Source of the DNA: Erinaceus europaeus
Taxonomy: Eukaryota > Chordata > Mammalia > Eulipotyphla > Erinaceidae
Reading direction: 5' to 3'
Assembly (NCBI RefSeq): GCF_950295315.1
Contig: NC_080164.1
Location: 14,810,427 to 14,874,426, forward strand
Length of the DNA stretch: 64,000 nucleotides
Below the pieces are notes generated by a model. That model was given only the letters and a program-made list of their open reading frames with translations, did not search any database and was not told the origin of the DNA. Below, piece after piece: positions 48,396-59,450 of the stretch (positions are counted from its first letter, which is position 1; each line of letters opens with the position of its first letter). Position numbers and translations under genes: made by a program.

Positions 48396-51300
48396 ATGGC
48401 ATTAAAATATCTTCAATCTTTGATATCAATAAATGTCAATGGCCTGAATTCACCTATTAAAAGACACAGAGTAGGAAGATGGATCAGAAAACACAACCCA
48501 ACAATATGCTGTCTACAGGAAACCCACCAGACTCAACAAGACAAACACAGACTTAAAGTGAAAGGATGGAAAACTATCATATAAGCCAATGGCCCACAAA
48601 AAAGGGCAGGAACAGCTATTCTCATATCTGACATGATAGACTTTAAAATAGATAAGATTATAAAAGATAGGAATGGACACTACTTAATGCTCAGAGGATC
48701 AGTCAATCAAGAGGACTTAACAATTATTAACATCTATGCACCCAATGAGAAGCCATCTAAATACATCAAACTTCTACTGAAAGAGCTACAGCAATATATT
48801 AACAGTAACACAATCATAGTAGGGGACTTCAACACCCCACTATCTCAACTTGACAGATCATCCAGGAAGAAAATCAGTAAAGACATAAGGGAGCTAAATG
48901 AAGAGATAGATAAACTAGAACTATTGGACATTTTCAGAGTCATTCATCCCAAGAAACTGGAATACACATTTTACTCAAATCCACATGGGTCATTCTCAAG
49001 GATAGACCATATGTTAGGCCACAAAGACAGCATCAGCCAATTCAAGAGCATTGAAATCATCCAAGCATCTTCTCAGACCACAGTGGAATTAAACTAACAC
49101 TTAACAATCAACAAAAGATTAGTAACAGTCCCAAAATGTGGAAGTTAACAACTTCTGAGTCAAAGAGGAAATCAAGGAAGAAATCAAAATGTTTCGAGAG
49201 TTCAATGAAAATGAAGACACAAGCTATCAAAATATTTGGGACACAGCTAAAGCAGTCCTAAGAGGGAAGTTCATAGCTATACAAGCACAAATTAGGAAAC
49301 AAGAAAAAGCACAAATAAACATCCTGATTGCACACCTTAAAGACCTAGAAGAAGAACAACAAAGGAACCCTAAAGCAATGAGAAGGTCAGAAATTACTAA
49401 AGTTAGGGCATAAATAAATAACATTGAGAATAGGAAAACCATACAAATGATCAACGAAAGTAAATGTTGGTTCTTCAAAAGAGTAAACAAAATCGACAAA
49501 CCTTTAGCCAGACTCACAAAACAAAAAATGGAGAAGACCCAAATAAATCGGATAGTAAATGAAAGAGGAGATATCACAACAGACACTGCAGAAATTCAAC
49601 ATATCATGCGAGGCTTCTATGAACAACTATATGTCACCAAGCTAGAGAACCGGGAAGAAATGGACGATTTCCTAGATACCTACCAACTTCCAAAACTAAG
49701 TAAAGAGGAAGTGGATAACATGAATAGGCCCATCACAGCTAATGAAATTGAAACAGTATCAAAAATCTCCCCAAAAATAAAAGTCCTGGACCAGATGGTT
49801 TTACAAATGAATTCTACAAAACCTTCAAAGAAGAACTACTACCTCTACTTTTAAAAGTCTTCCAGAAGATTGAAGACACTGGAATACTCCCTGCCAGCTT
49901 CTATGAAGCCAACATCACTCTGATACCAAAAGCAGACAGGGACACAACCAAAAAAGAAAACTACAGACCAATATTTCTGATGAACATAGATGCGAAAATA
50001 TTGAACAAAATTCTAGCCAACCAGATACAGCAGTATACCAAAAAGATTGTCCATCATGACCAAGTGGGGTTTATCCCAGGCATGCAAGGTTGGTTTAATA
50101 TACGTAAATCAATCAATGTGATCTACCACATCAACAAAAGCAAGACCAAAAATCACATGGTGATATCAATAGATGCAGAGAAAGCCTTTGACAAAATACA
50201 ACATCCCTTTATGATCAAAACACTACAAAAAATGGAAATAGATGGAAAATTCCTGAAGATAGTGGAGTCTATATATAGCATACCTACAGCCTACATCATA
50301 CTCAATGGTGAAAAACTGGAAGCATTTCCACTCAGATCAGGTACTAGACAGGAATGCCCACTATCACCATTACTATTCAACATAGTGTTGGAAGTTCTTG
50401 CCATAGCAATCAGGCAGGAGCAAGGAATTAAAGGGATACAGATTGGAAGAGAAGTCAAACTCTCCTTATTTGCAGATGACATGATAGTATACATGGAAAA
50501 ACCTAAGGAATCCAGCAAGAAGCTTTTGGAAATCATCAGGCAATACAGTAAGGTGTCAGGCTACAAAATTAACATTCAAAAGTCAGTGGCATTCCTCTAT
50601 GCAAACACTAAGTTAGAAGAAATTGAAATCCAGAAATCAATTCCTTTTACTATAGCAACAAAAATAATAAAATATCTAGGAGTAAATCTAACCAAGGAAG
50701 TGAAAAACTTGTATACTGAAAATTATGAGTCACTACTCAAAGAAATTGAAAAAGACACAAAGAAATGGAAAGATATTCCATGTTCATGGGTTGGAAGAAT
50801 TAACATCATCAAATGAATATATTACCCAGAGCCATCTACAAATTTAATGCTATCCCCATCAAGATCCCAAGCACATTTTTTAGGAGAATAGAAAAAATGC
50901 TACAAATGTTTATCTGGAACCAGAAAAGACCTAGAATTGTCAAAACAATCTTGAGAAAAAAGAACAGAACTGGAGGCATCACACTCCCAGATCTCAAACT
51001 GTATTATAGGGCCATTGTCATCAAAACTGCTTGGTACTGGAACATGAATAGACACACTGACCAGTGGAATAGAATTGAGAGCCCAGAAATGAGGCCCCAC
51101 ACCTATGGACATCTAATCTTTGACAAAGGGGCCCAGACTATTACATGGGGAAAGCAGAGTCTCTTCAACAAATGGTGTTGGAAACAATAGGTTGAAACAC
51201 GCAGAAGAATGAAACTGAATCACTGTATTTCACCAAATACAAAAGTAAATTCCAAGTGGATCAAGGACTTGCATGTTAGACCACAGACCATCAAATACTT

Positions 51301-52198
51301 AGAGGAAAATATTGGCAGAACTCTTTTCCGCATAAATTTTAAAGACATTTTCAATGAAACTAATCCAATTACAAAGAAGACTAAGGCAAGTATAAACCTA
51401 TGGGACTACATCAAATTAAAAAGCTTCTTCACAGCAAAAGAAACCACCACCCAAACCAAGAGACCCCTCACAGAATGGGAGAAGATCTTTACATGCCATA
51501 CATCAGACAAGAGTTTAATAACCAACATATGTAAAGAGCTTGCCAGACTCAACAACAAGACAACAAATAACCCCATCCAAAAATGGGGGGAGGACTTGGA
51601 CAGAATATTCACCAAAGAAGAGATCCAAAAGGCCGAGAAACACATGAAAAAATGCTCCAAGTCTCTAATTGTCAGAGAAATGCAAATAAAGACAACAATG
51701 AAATATCACTTCACTCCTGTGAGAATGTCATACATCAGAAAAGGGAACAGCAGCAAATGCTGGAGAGGGTGTGAGGTCAAAGCAACCCTCCTGCACTGCT
51801 GGTGGGAATGTCAATTGGTCCAACCTCTGTGGAGAACAGTCTGGAGAACTCTCAGAAGGCTGGAAATGGACCTACCCTATGACCCTGCAATTCCTCTCCT
51901 GGGGACACATCCTAAGGAACCCAACACATCCATCCAAAAAGATCTGTGTACACATATGTTCTTGGCAGCACAATTTGTAATAGCCAAAACCTGGAAGCAA
52001 CCCAGGTGTCCAACAACAGATGAGTGGCTGAGCAAGTGGTGGTCTATATACACAATGGAATACTACTCAGCAGTAAAAAATGGTGACTTCACTGTTTTCA
52101 GCCGATCTTGGATGGACTTTGAAAAAATCATTTTGAGTGAACTAAGTCAGAAACAGAAGGATGAATATGGGATGATCTCACTCTCAGGCAGAAGTTGA
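48396..52198 (+). pseudogene. L1 ORF2 (endonuclease / reverse transcriptase), multiply broken
   Basis: ORF2p nicks target DNA and primes reverse transcription there. The 3.8-kb region is close to the normal length of about 1,270 codons. The endonuclease shows SINVNGLNSPIKR (catalytic Asn), CCLQETH (Glu), IIVGDFNTPLS (Asp/Asn) and RIDHML. The SDH motif at 49070-49085 is intact but in another frame. Breaks include a stop at 48582 and frame loss near 49065, 49405 and 49800. The RT domain is the best preserved (49980-50816): [10 protein letters not shown] and FADD at 50469-50480, so both catalytic motifs are readable. A stop follows at 50814, then a new frame to 51190. The last frame (51209-52198, 329 codons) ends with the C-terminal cysteine domain (CWRGC...HCWWEC). 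Confidence 0.94.
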
Positions 52199-52539
52199 AA
52201 AACAAGATCAGAAAAGAAAACACAAGTAGAACCTGAAATGGAATTGGCATATTGCACCCAAGTAAAAGACTCTGGGGTGGGTGGGTGGGGAGAATACAGG
52301 TCCATGAAGGATGATAAATGACATAGTGGGGGTTGTATTGTTAAATGGGAAACTGGGGAATGTTATGCATGTACAAACTATTATATTTACTGTTGAATGT
52401 AAAACATTAATTCCTCAATAAATAATTTTAAAAAATAAATTTTAAAAAATGTAGTAAAATGTATTGAAATAAAAGCTAGTCAACAGTAAAATTAAAAATT
52501 TTTCCCAGTTCTCTTTTGTGATTAACAGTGAGTAATATT

Positions 52540-52645
52540 GTTAAATGGGAAACTGGGGAATGTTATGCATGTACAAACTATTGTATTTACTGTTGAATGT
52601 AAAACATTAATTCCCCAATAAAGAAATAAATTTAAAAAATAATAA
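52540..52645 (+). mobile_element. Very short 5'-truncated L1 3' end
   Basis: About 106 bp matching only the last part of the L1 3' UTR (GTTAAATGGGAAACTGGGG to CCCCAATAAAGAAATAAA). It is flanked by TAATATT at 52533-52539 and 52646-52652. It lies 75 bp from the end of the full-length L1. Confidence 0.88.
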
Positions 52646-52652
52646 TAATATT

Positions 52653-52912
52653 ATAAATTACAAAGTTTAGTTTCACACAGCACCCACCACCAGAGCTCTG
52701 TGCCTCACCCTCCCAAAGACAGCCACCATAGTGCCCACAAAATCTTAGAAACAGTCTGCTTGCTTCTGTTTTGCTGTGTTTGTTTGCAAGATCATATGAA
52801 TCCATTCTCTAGATTCCACCTATGAGTGAGACCATCTGGAATTTTATTTCATCTTTTCACTTATTTCACTAAGCATTGTCACCTCCAGTCCATCCGAAAA
52901 TAGAATTTTTTA
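52653..52912 (-). mobile_element. L1 3' UTR, antisense, old
   Basis: CACCCACCACCAGAGCTCTG, CACCTATGAGTGAGACCATC, CACTTATTTCACTAAGCATT. Confidence 0.75.
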
Positions 52913-53062
52913 AAAAAATAATTTATTTATTCATTCATGAGAAAGATAGGAGGAGAGAAAGAACCAGCCATCACTCTGGTACATGTGCTGCCGGGGATCG
53001 AACTCAGGACCTCGTGCTTGAGAGCTTAGTGCCTTAGCCACTGCGCCACCTCCCGGACCACC
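52913..53062 (-). mobile_element. SINE-E, antisense, well preserved
   Basis: TTATTTATTCATTCATGAGA, CATCACTCTGGTACATGTGC, GGGGATCGAACTCAGGACC, CTGCGCCACCTCCCGGACCA. AAAATAGAATTT on both sides is a TSD. Confidence 0.9.
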
Positions 53063-53450
53063 TAAAATAGAATTTCAAGGGAGTTGTCATCACAGCGGGG
53101 CAGGCTGAAAGAAGGAACAGAGGAGGAATACACAAACCACGTGAGTCATAGGAGGCTTCTAGTCCTTGGATTGAGAATTAGGTCCTTGACTGGCTTATTA
53201 TGTAATAAATACAGAAAGACCCAGTCAAACAAGGCTTACGTAAGGACCAAAGGACCAGCCATAATTTTTGACTCATGGCACAATACTAGCATGAATCAGG
53301 ATTATGATTAATCCATTCTGGTGTTTTGAAGTGCACCAGTCACACCACTTACGAAGCTGCTTATTAGGCTGGCCTGGTTTTATTTTCTATAAACCAGGCA
53401 ACAAAGATGGATGATGGATGTGCTTCTAATTTTGTATCCAACTGTTTCCC
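53063..53450. other. No recognisable feature (388 bp)
   Basis: A 75-codon frame at 53084-53311 resembles nothing known. May belong to the old LINE on either side. Confidence 0.4.
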
Positions 53451-53454
53451 TACC

Positions 53455-53610
53455 CAGGTTTTTTAAATTAACTTTTCATTTTGGAGCAGCTTTAGATAGA
53501 CAGAAAAGTTGCCAACAGAGTCCAGTGAATGTACCCTCCCCCCCACACCCACACACACATACCTTCACGGCCTCCCCCCACCCCCAAGCATCTGACCTTT
53601 AAGCAGTACC
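53455..53610 (-). mobile_element. Old L1 3' UTR fragment, antisense
   Basis: TTTTAAATTAACTTTTCATT, GGAGCAGCTTTAGATAGACA, AAGTTGCCAACAGAG match the old L1 phrase pattern TTTTAGATTTACAGAAAAGTTGC. Confidence 0.65.
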
Positions 53611-53664
53611 TTTGCTGCAACTGATGCACCACTGTTGATCGTAGGAAAAAAAGTTCTCCCTCCC

Positions 53665-53752
53665 CTCCTTTCCCCTCCCCCTCCCCCTCTCCAGGACCTC
53701 ATGCCCCAAAGATCAATACTTTATCCACTGCACCACCCACCTCCCAAGTCAC
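53665..53752 (-). mobile_element. SINE-E, antisense, fragment
   Basis: CAGGACCTCATGCCCC, CAATACTTTATCCACTGCACC, CACCTCCCAAGTCAC. Confidence 0.7.
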
Positions 53753-53769
53753 CTAGCGCTTCCTGTTTA

Positions 53770-53880
53770 GCTCTAACCAGAGTCTAAGCTTTAAGAGAGC
53801 AGGGCCCATGTGTCTCAGTCCCCTTTAGCATCTTGCTTCTGCTCAGTGCCCTTCCACATGTGTTGAATTATGAGGAAATT
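53770..53880 (+). mobile_element. Probable L2 3' end
   Basis: TAAGCTTTAAGAGAGCAGGG, TGTCTCAGTCCCC, TGCTCAGTGCCCTTCCACA, GTGTTGAATTATGAGG. Confidence 0.55.
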
Positions 53881-54250
53881 AAACTTAAATTACTACATTT
53901 CCCGCAAAAAATAAGCTCCGCGTTTCACGATCATTCACGATTTGCTGTAAGCAGCTCAAACCGCTTTGAGAGACAACCCTGAGCTAAGTTGGCTTTAATA
54001 CTCTTAAAAGACATTGTATTTGAATTATTTACAAGCGTTCTCATTAGAAGGAGCGCAGGGAGCCAAGAACTAAACTGGATTTTTTTTAATCCCCCTTCTT
54101 CTTCCCCAGGCTGCTTTTTTTTTTTTTTTCCTAAATCAGGTCATGGAAAATGGAATGCTATTTCTTTAAATAATATAACCAAGCAGATCCCTGGATTACA
54201 ATTAGGTTACGTAACTTGCTTATGAGCTGCTTTTCATTAAGACTTGCAGT
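53881..54250. other. Repeat-free AT-rich segment; candidate conserved noncoding element
   Basis: No recognisable repeat apart from T-runs at 54080 and 54115. It has evenly mixed, low-CpG sequence with several TAAT/ATTA cores and reads like an enhancer-type element, but no direct evidence of conservation is available here. Confidence 0.3.
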
Positions 54251-54695
54251 GGGCAATGGGGCTTTACATTGCTGAGCTGAGCTGGGAGAGCAACCCTGCT
54301 GGCGGCCAGAACACACGTGGGGTCGGAGGCAGGGCTGCAAGCTCACAAGACTGAGCTCAGTGTTGCTCTTTCAATCCTGAAAGCCCTTGTCCCGCCAAAC
54401 ACCCAGGTTCCAAAGACCACTGGAAGATCTGTGCAGAGGGTGGGCAGCCGTGAAGGAAGTTCCAGTGGCTGGTCTCCAGAAGGCTGAGATATGCAGAAGC
54501 CTCCAGGGAAGACACAGCAAGTTTCTGCAGAACTGGGGCTCCACTTCATTTCTTCTCAAACACAAATAACTAGGAAACATGGAACAAATGTGACCAAGAG
54601 CAGCCACAAAGTCCCACCAGCTGGCCTATAATCACATCTTAGCAAATAAGCTTTGCAGAGCCCAGTGGAGGGTGCCGGAGAAGGTATAGAAAGTA
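54251..54695. other. Unassigned GC-richer stretch
   Basis: Short overlapping frames on both strands (60-78 codons); no protein recognised. Confidence 0.4.
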
Positions 54696-54701
54696 AGGCG
54701 T

Positions 54702-54895
54702 TGGGGGGCAGGTGGTAACACACCTGGTTAAGCACACGCATTTTGGTGCACAAGGATGCAGGTTCAAGCCCCTGGTGCCCACCTGCAAGGGGAAAGCTAC
54801 ACAAGTGGTACAGCAGGGCTGCAAGCCTCTCTCTATCTCTCTCCCTCTCAATCTCCCCCACCCCTCTCAATTTCTGTCTATGCAGTAATAAATTT
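54702..54895 (+). mobile_element. SINE-B
   Basis: GGGGGGCAGGTGGTAACACA, GGTTCAAGCCCCTGG, CTGTCTATGCAGTAATAAAT. Confidence 0.88.
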
Positions 54896-54903
54896 TTTTA
54901 AAG

Positions 54904-54905
<2 letters not shown>

Positions 54906-54938
<33 letters not shown>
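54906..54938. repeat. (CA)n microsatellite
   Basis: About 16 CA units after the SINE-B tail. Confidence 0.95.
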
Positions 54939-54955
54939 GAAAGCAAGCAAGAAAG

Positions 54956-55160
54956 GGTGGGGCTGTGTGGTGGCACACCTGGTAGTGTGTTTAAATCACA
55001 GTGTACAAGGACCTGGACCCATGTTCAAGGCCAGTACCCTCCTGTAAGCAGAGAAGCCTCGTGATCAGTGAAGCAGTGCTGCAGGTATCTCTCTCCCTTC
55101 TCCTCCATCGCCCCTTCATTTCTCAATTTCTCTCTGTCTCTATTCAAAATAAACAAACAT
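54956..55160 (+). mobile_element. SINE-B
   Basis: GGTGGGGCTGTGTGGTGGCA, ATGTTCAAGGCCAG, CTCTGTCTCTATTCAAAATA. Confidence 0.82.
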
Positions 55161-56610
55161 TAAAAACAAAAAAGAAAGAAACTAAGAAGTGTGGCGTCAA
55201 CCCCAAGATCATTCTGGATGGAGGCTTATCATCAAAACATACAAACATCTGCTCTTAAGAACTGAGAGAGCCAATTCCCCTCACCCTCTCCCTCCCCAAA
55301 GGAAGCTGTGCTCTGCTTTGTGCAAGCATTCACTACAGGACAGGAACATTCCTGACACGAACATGAAAACCACCTCACAGGAGATGGTAAGTGCTGGGAA
55401 TTGAGGTTTTACAGTCAGAGTAAGCAAAATTGTCCGAGGATAGGACAAAAGCACTCTTGGCAATAAACAAGCAGAGAGAAGCTCTGCTGGGGGAACGAAC
55501 GAGAACAGGCTCTTGGAAAGAGAGACACTATCAGTGCCAACATTCTCACAAACGCAAATTCCCTTTTAGAAATGGAATCACTGTGCGGTGATTAAAACAG
55601 CAATCAGGAACAATTAAATGAACTTGGAGCCCTTCTCAGACCTGAAGAAACATCTGCCATTCACCGGGCTGGAAACACTCAAAGGATCATTTTTTAAGCA
55701 GTGACAGGAAAGTTCCTTTCTTAACTTTTGGTGAATGTGATTCCCAACAAAAGGCCAAAGTTGAGAAGAAACCTTTTTTGTTTGTTTTTTACAGGGCTAT
55801 ATAAAGTAGTGGATTAAGAGAACATTTTTCTTTTAACATACAGTTAACTGAAGTAAAACATGGTTTGCTTTCAACGACTAGTACTTGACATTTATAGTTA
55901 ACTTTTATAAGACTTTTTTTTTAACTTAAAAGTGAATTTTTAACTACTAATATCACCACCAATGTCAATGCAAACTATATGCCTGGGTGCCAAGCAGTTA
56001 ATTAATTCTAATGGTATTGCACATTAATCTTGGCTTCAACACAGTCTAAAACTTGCCTCAGCCTGGCTGGTTGCTGGGGAGCCTTTGATTCTTGTGTATG
56101 TGTGTAATTTACTAATGAACTCAGTGTCATTTAGGGCTGAAGCAGGCCCATCTGAGCAGGGCTGGCTGCCCCTGGGCCGCTGGGGAAGGGCACCCACAGT
56201 TCTGAGCAGAGCTGGCAGAACACCAGCACTGAGATGAGTCAGAGACTCTCAGAGTGTGTCCTGAGTCAGAATCAGGGTGCCCCCCCACCCCCCCCAGTGC
56301 CCTACCCACTGTAGTAAGACAATACTCCTAAGACAGGGGTGGGGGATTTCTCCAAGTCACTTAAAAGGGAAGGTATTAAAGGAGAAGTCACAAACCTCCC
56401 GATGACCCTTTGCACCCGTGTTGGGTCCTCGCCTGCTGCTGCAGAGGCACAGAGCAGAGCACAGTGGCCAGAGGAGGAGTCAGCAAAGTCAGCCCCGCCC
56501 CCAACTCCACTGTGATGGTCACCAGATGGAGGACAGGTTGTCGGGCAGTTACTCCCAGGGTGTGAGTCCAGCAGTGCATTCTGGGAGTCAGGGAGATGCA
56601 TCAGGGTAGT
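55161..56610. other. Repeat-poor stretch; candidate conserved noncoding element at 55480-56030
   Basis: 1.45 kb without a recognised SINE or LINE. 55555-55625 (AATGGAATCACTGTGCGG, TGATTAAAACAGCAATC) and 55980-56035 (CAGTTAATTAATTCTAATGG) have clustered homeodomain-type cores. A C-run is at 56280-56297. Confidence 0.35.
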
Positions 56611-56619
56611 TGTATGAGC

Positions 56620-56760
56620 TCTGGTGTCTTGGAAACTTGAGTATGAATGAAAGTCCTTCCACTGGTGTGTGTAGGAGAGATTGTTTGACAAGTCACTTAA
56701 ACACTCTCTCCTGATCTGGGGATAGTAATATGCTTTCTCATTAGATGGTGGGTTTAAGAT
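56620..56760 (+). mobile_element. MIR
   Basis: GACAAGTCACTTAAACACTC, TCTCCTGATCTGGGGATAGT, AATATGCTTTCTCATTAGATGG follow the MIR phrases GGGCAAGTTACTTAACCTC and CTGTAAAATGGGGATAATA. Confidence 0.75.
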
Positions 56761-56769
56761 GTGTGTGTG

Positions 56770-56824
<55 letters not shown>
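56761..56824. repeat. (TG)n(GA)n compound microsatellite
   Basis: TG units to 56801, then GA units to 56824. Confidence 0.95.
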
Positions 56825-57188
56825 AGATATTAGGGGAAGAACATACAAATTGCCATGCTGGCCCTAAAATGAATGCAGTAAATCAATCCAGTATTTGTAG
56901 CATGCATGCAAAAAAGGACAACCCCATCCCCACCCCCAGAGGTTGTCCATGGAGCTGTGCCTGACCCCTGGCTCCTGTGTTTTCTGAGACACAAATTCCT
57001 TGGATCCCCTACCCCCATCCCTCCCAGATCAGGTCCTGTCTGCCCCTAATCTGGGAATTGTCTCAGTATCTCTAGAAAGATTACTTGGCAAATCTAGCCT
57101 TTACATTTGCAAAGTCGTAGGAGGCTCCGGCCAATCATCTACGACTTTCAGAGAACAAGGCTCTCTGAGCCAGCCTTGGCCATGAGCA
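56825..57188. other. No recognisable feature (364 bp)
   Basis: Unassigned. Confidence 0.4.
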
Positions 57189-57189
57189 T

Positions 57190-57192
57190 CTG

Positions 57193-57236
<44 letters not shown>

Positions 57237-57242
57237 GTGATA
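57190..57242. repeat. (GAT)n microsatellite
   Basis: About 15 GAT units, giving a poly-Asp run in one frame. Confidence 0.95.
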
Positions 57243-57540
57243 GCCCAAGGCTTTTGAGTGTTACTTCAGTGTTTGTTTTCTGGAAATATCACCCCAGAAT
57301 TCTTTCAGCCAACTTTGGTGGGAGGCTTCTCCTGTGCAAAGCTCTGCCTTGGTGTCCACCCAACAGAAAGCATCGCAGATAAGGCCCAGGAGAAGCCCTA
57401 CCTGAGCCCTGCCATCTCCCAGGAGGAAGTGCGCGCAAAGGACTATGGTAAGCAAGCAGACTGTGGCAGGGAGAGAATGAAGACTGAGACCATCTTGTTG
57501 TTCTTAGAACTCCCCCAGGGACCTATTGTTTTGCTAGACA
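57243..57540. other. No recognisable feature (about 300 bp)
   Basis: A 126-codon frame (57258-57638) runs into the (CA)n and is not recognised as a protein. Confidence 0.4.
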
Positions 57541-57548
57541 GACAGACA

Positions 57549-57590
<42 letters not shown>
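57541..57590. repeat. (CA)n microsatellite
   Basis: GACA units followed by about 19 CA units. Confidence 0.95.
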
Positions 57591-57779
57591 GACAATGATA
57601 ATAATACCAGTGGTGATGAGATAATGATAATCACATGATTGCAAACATCCTGAGTGCTTTCTCCATACCAAACACTGTGCTTGGAGCGGAGCTTTGTGCA
57701 TCCCAAGTTGGCTTCACTGAATTTTCTTTCTTTTTTTTTTTCTTTCTTTCTTTCTATCTTCCTACCTTTCTTTTTTTTT

Positions 57780-58056
57780 TTTTTTTTTTTTTGCCTCCAG
57801 GGTTATTGTTGGGGCTCGGTGCTTGCACAAAGAACCCTATGGCCATTTTTCCATTTTTTTTTCTCTGATAGGACAGTGAGAAATTGAGAGGGGAAGACAG
57901 GGAGCAAGAAAGATAAGCACCTGCAGACCTGTTTCACCTCTTGTGAAGTGACCCCCCCCCCAACAGGTGGGGAGCTGGGGCCTCAAACCGGGATCCTTAC
58001 TTGGGCCCTTGCGCTTCACAGTATGTGTGCTTAACCCAGTGGCCACTGCCCAGCCC
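57780..58056 (-). mobile_element. SINE-A with 3' module, antisense
   Basis: T-run, GCCTCCAGGGTTATTGT module with its second arm replaced by a shorter join, CTGATAGGACAGTGAG, GGTCCTTGCGC-like head to GGCCACTGCCCAGCCCC. Confidence 0.85.
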
Positions 58057-58597
58057 CTTCACTGCATTTTCATGGCAGCTCTGGTCAGTGGGTTCTCTCA
58101 CTGAGCCACACTACAGGAGAGGGCATGAAGGCAGCACCCCCCCCCCCACCTCTGGAAGAAGTTGAAGATGTTTGCTGGCTTCGTCATCTGGACTTAGCAC
58201 CCTATAAAATTCAGCACCTATAAAAAAAAATTGGGGAAACAGATTTAAGAAGACATTGGATTTTGCGTGTGGATTTTGCAGGAGAAGGAAGAGGCTTGGA
58301 CATTGACTGTGTCCCACCCCTGTGATTCCTTCTCACGTCATTTCACAAGTGCAGAAACAGAAGCTTCCAGAGATCATGTGGTCTGAGCCCTGATCAGTCT
58401 GCCTTCAAAGGCCGGGCTCTGTCTGTCTCAGCTAGGCACTCCACCGCCCAGCAAAGTCACTCCTCATCTTCTATACCTCCAGAGTTCTTGATGATCAAAT
58501 GCCTGCCCACTTCATTCTTAGGATAAGATTTTCATGTGAAAGAACTGGCCTAGTCTCTAAAAGTGAAGCCAGCATGGATCCCAATGGCAAATGTGAG
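58057..58597. other. Repeat-poor, no gene recognised
   Basis: A C-run lies at 58137-58148. No other feature is seen. Confidence 0.4.
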
Positions 58598-58882
58598 GGA
58601 TGTGAGGGCGATCTGGTTGTGACATCTGGTCACCCTGTTGATCGCCAGGGTCGATTTGGCTGATCTGGCTGGCTAGGCAAGTGTCCCCTTCCTCCCTCAC
58701 CGCTCCATGTGCACCATCCCTCCCGACTGGTCTTCGGTCGAGGGTATATGAGTAGCTGCGGTCCTCTGCTCGAACCTCAAACAAGCTCTCAAGGTCCAAC
58801 GGCAAAGAAGCCAAGGTCAAAGAAAGAAGGTGTGTGCATACCTATGATTCTTTGCAGAGTTAGATGCCAGTCTGCCTGTTTG
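58598..58882 (+). pseudogene. RN7SK: 7SK RNA pseudogene
   Basis: 7SK is a nuclear RNA that holds P-TEFb inactive with HEXIM and LARP7. The 5' part is well kept: GGATGTGAGGGCGATCTGG at 58598, GTTGATCGCCAGGGTCGA, GCTGATCTGGCTGGCTAGG, TCCCCTTCCTCCCTCACC. The GATC motifs used for HEXIM binding remain. After TCCCTCCCGA (about 58725) roughly 55-60 nt of the normal RNA are missing, and it resumes at CTGGTCTTCGGTCGAGGGTA, GAGTAGCTGCGGTCCTCTGC, ACAAGCTCTCAAGGTCCA. The last 80 nt are badly decayed but end near GCCAGTCTGCCTG, where the normal 3' end would be. No poly(A) tail is obvious and I see no clear snRNA-type promoter upstream. The comparison is from memory of the RNA. Confidence 0.88.
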
Positions 58883-59450
58883 AGCAAAGTACGAGGAGCT
58901 CACAGCACAGTGGTTTCTGCTGCAGGAATGAGCCCTGGGAGAGTCCATCCAGAAGGCAACATTTGAACCAAGCCTATAGAACAAGGGGGTGTCAGTAGGT
59001 TAAAAGAGGGAGAGGAGTGAAGAGAGGACACTATACGAAAAAGAAATGTCAGAGAGGGAAGCAAGGAGGTATGCAGGAGAGGGGTGTAGCCAGGACACAG
59101 GAAGCTGGAGAGAAAGGCCAGGGAACTGGGTGTCCTGAGATTGGCAGACTTTGTGCCTAGAATTGATGGTACCAATAAGACATGGCCCTGAAAGTTAGGA
59201 GAAGGCCTTTGGGCTTAATTCCATGGACAATGGGGAGCCACCAAGGGTGACTACCCAAAGCATCCATGAGGACAAAGAGTCTGAACAGGGCCTTTTGCCA
59301 TCCTGTTATCGTGATGATCACAAGGTCCCATGTTCAGAACGTCACAGTCTGTTGCCATGGAAATAGTAATGGGCCTCACTATGGGAATCAATTATCTTCA
59401 TCATTATACCTTTCTTCCAAAGAACTCAAAGTGTTTGTTGGATGTGTTTT
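58883..59450. other. Unassigned, possibly ancient repeat at 59160-59260
   Basis: AATTCCATGGACAATGGGGAGCC resembles a phrase found in an old mammalian repeat; the family is not named. No gene is seen. Confidence 0.35.

Larger units (their letters stand above)
46616..52448 (+). mobile_element. Full-length L1 (5.83 kb), inactivated
   Basis: It is bounded by a perfect TSD ATGTAGTAAA (46606-46615 and 52449-52458). Order: a 5' UTR starting CAACTTCCGGAGGCGAAGC with a CTCTCCTCT repeat; ORF1 (47374-48244, one frameshift); a 151-bp spacer; ORF2 (48396-52198, several breaks); a 3' UTR with AATAAATAATTTT; and an A-rich tail. It is sense to the window. The gene structure is that of a mammalian LINE-1, and the 3' part matches the fragment at 1-1076. 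Confidence 0.95.

Noticed and set aside
56302..56691. 129-codon minus frame as a small gene
   Set aside because: It runs into a MIR at its 5' end and resembles no known protein.
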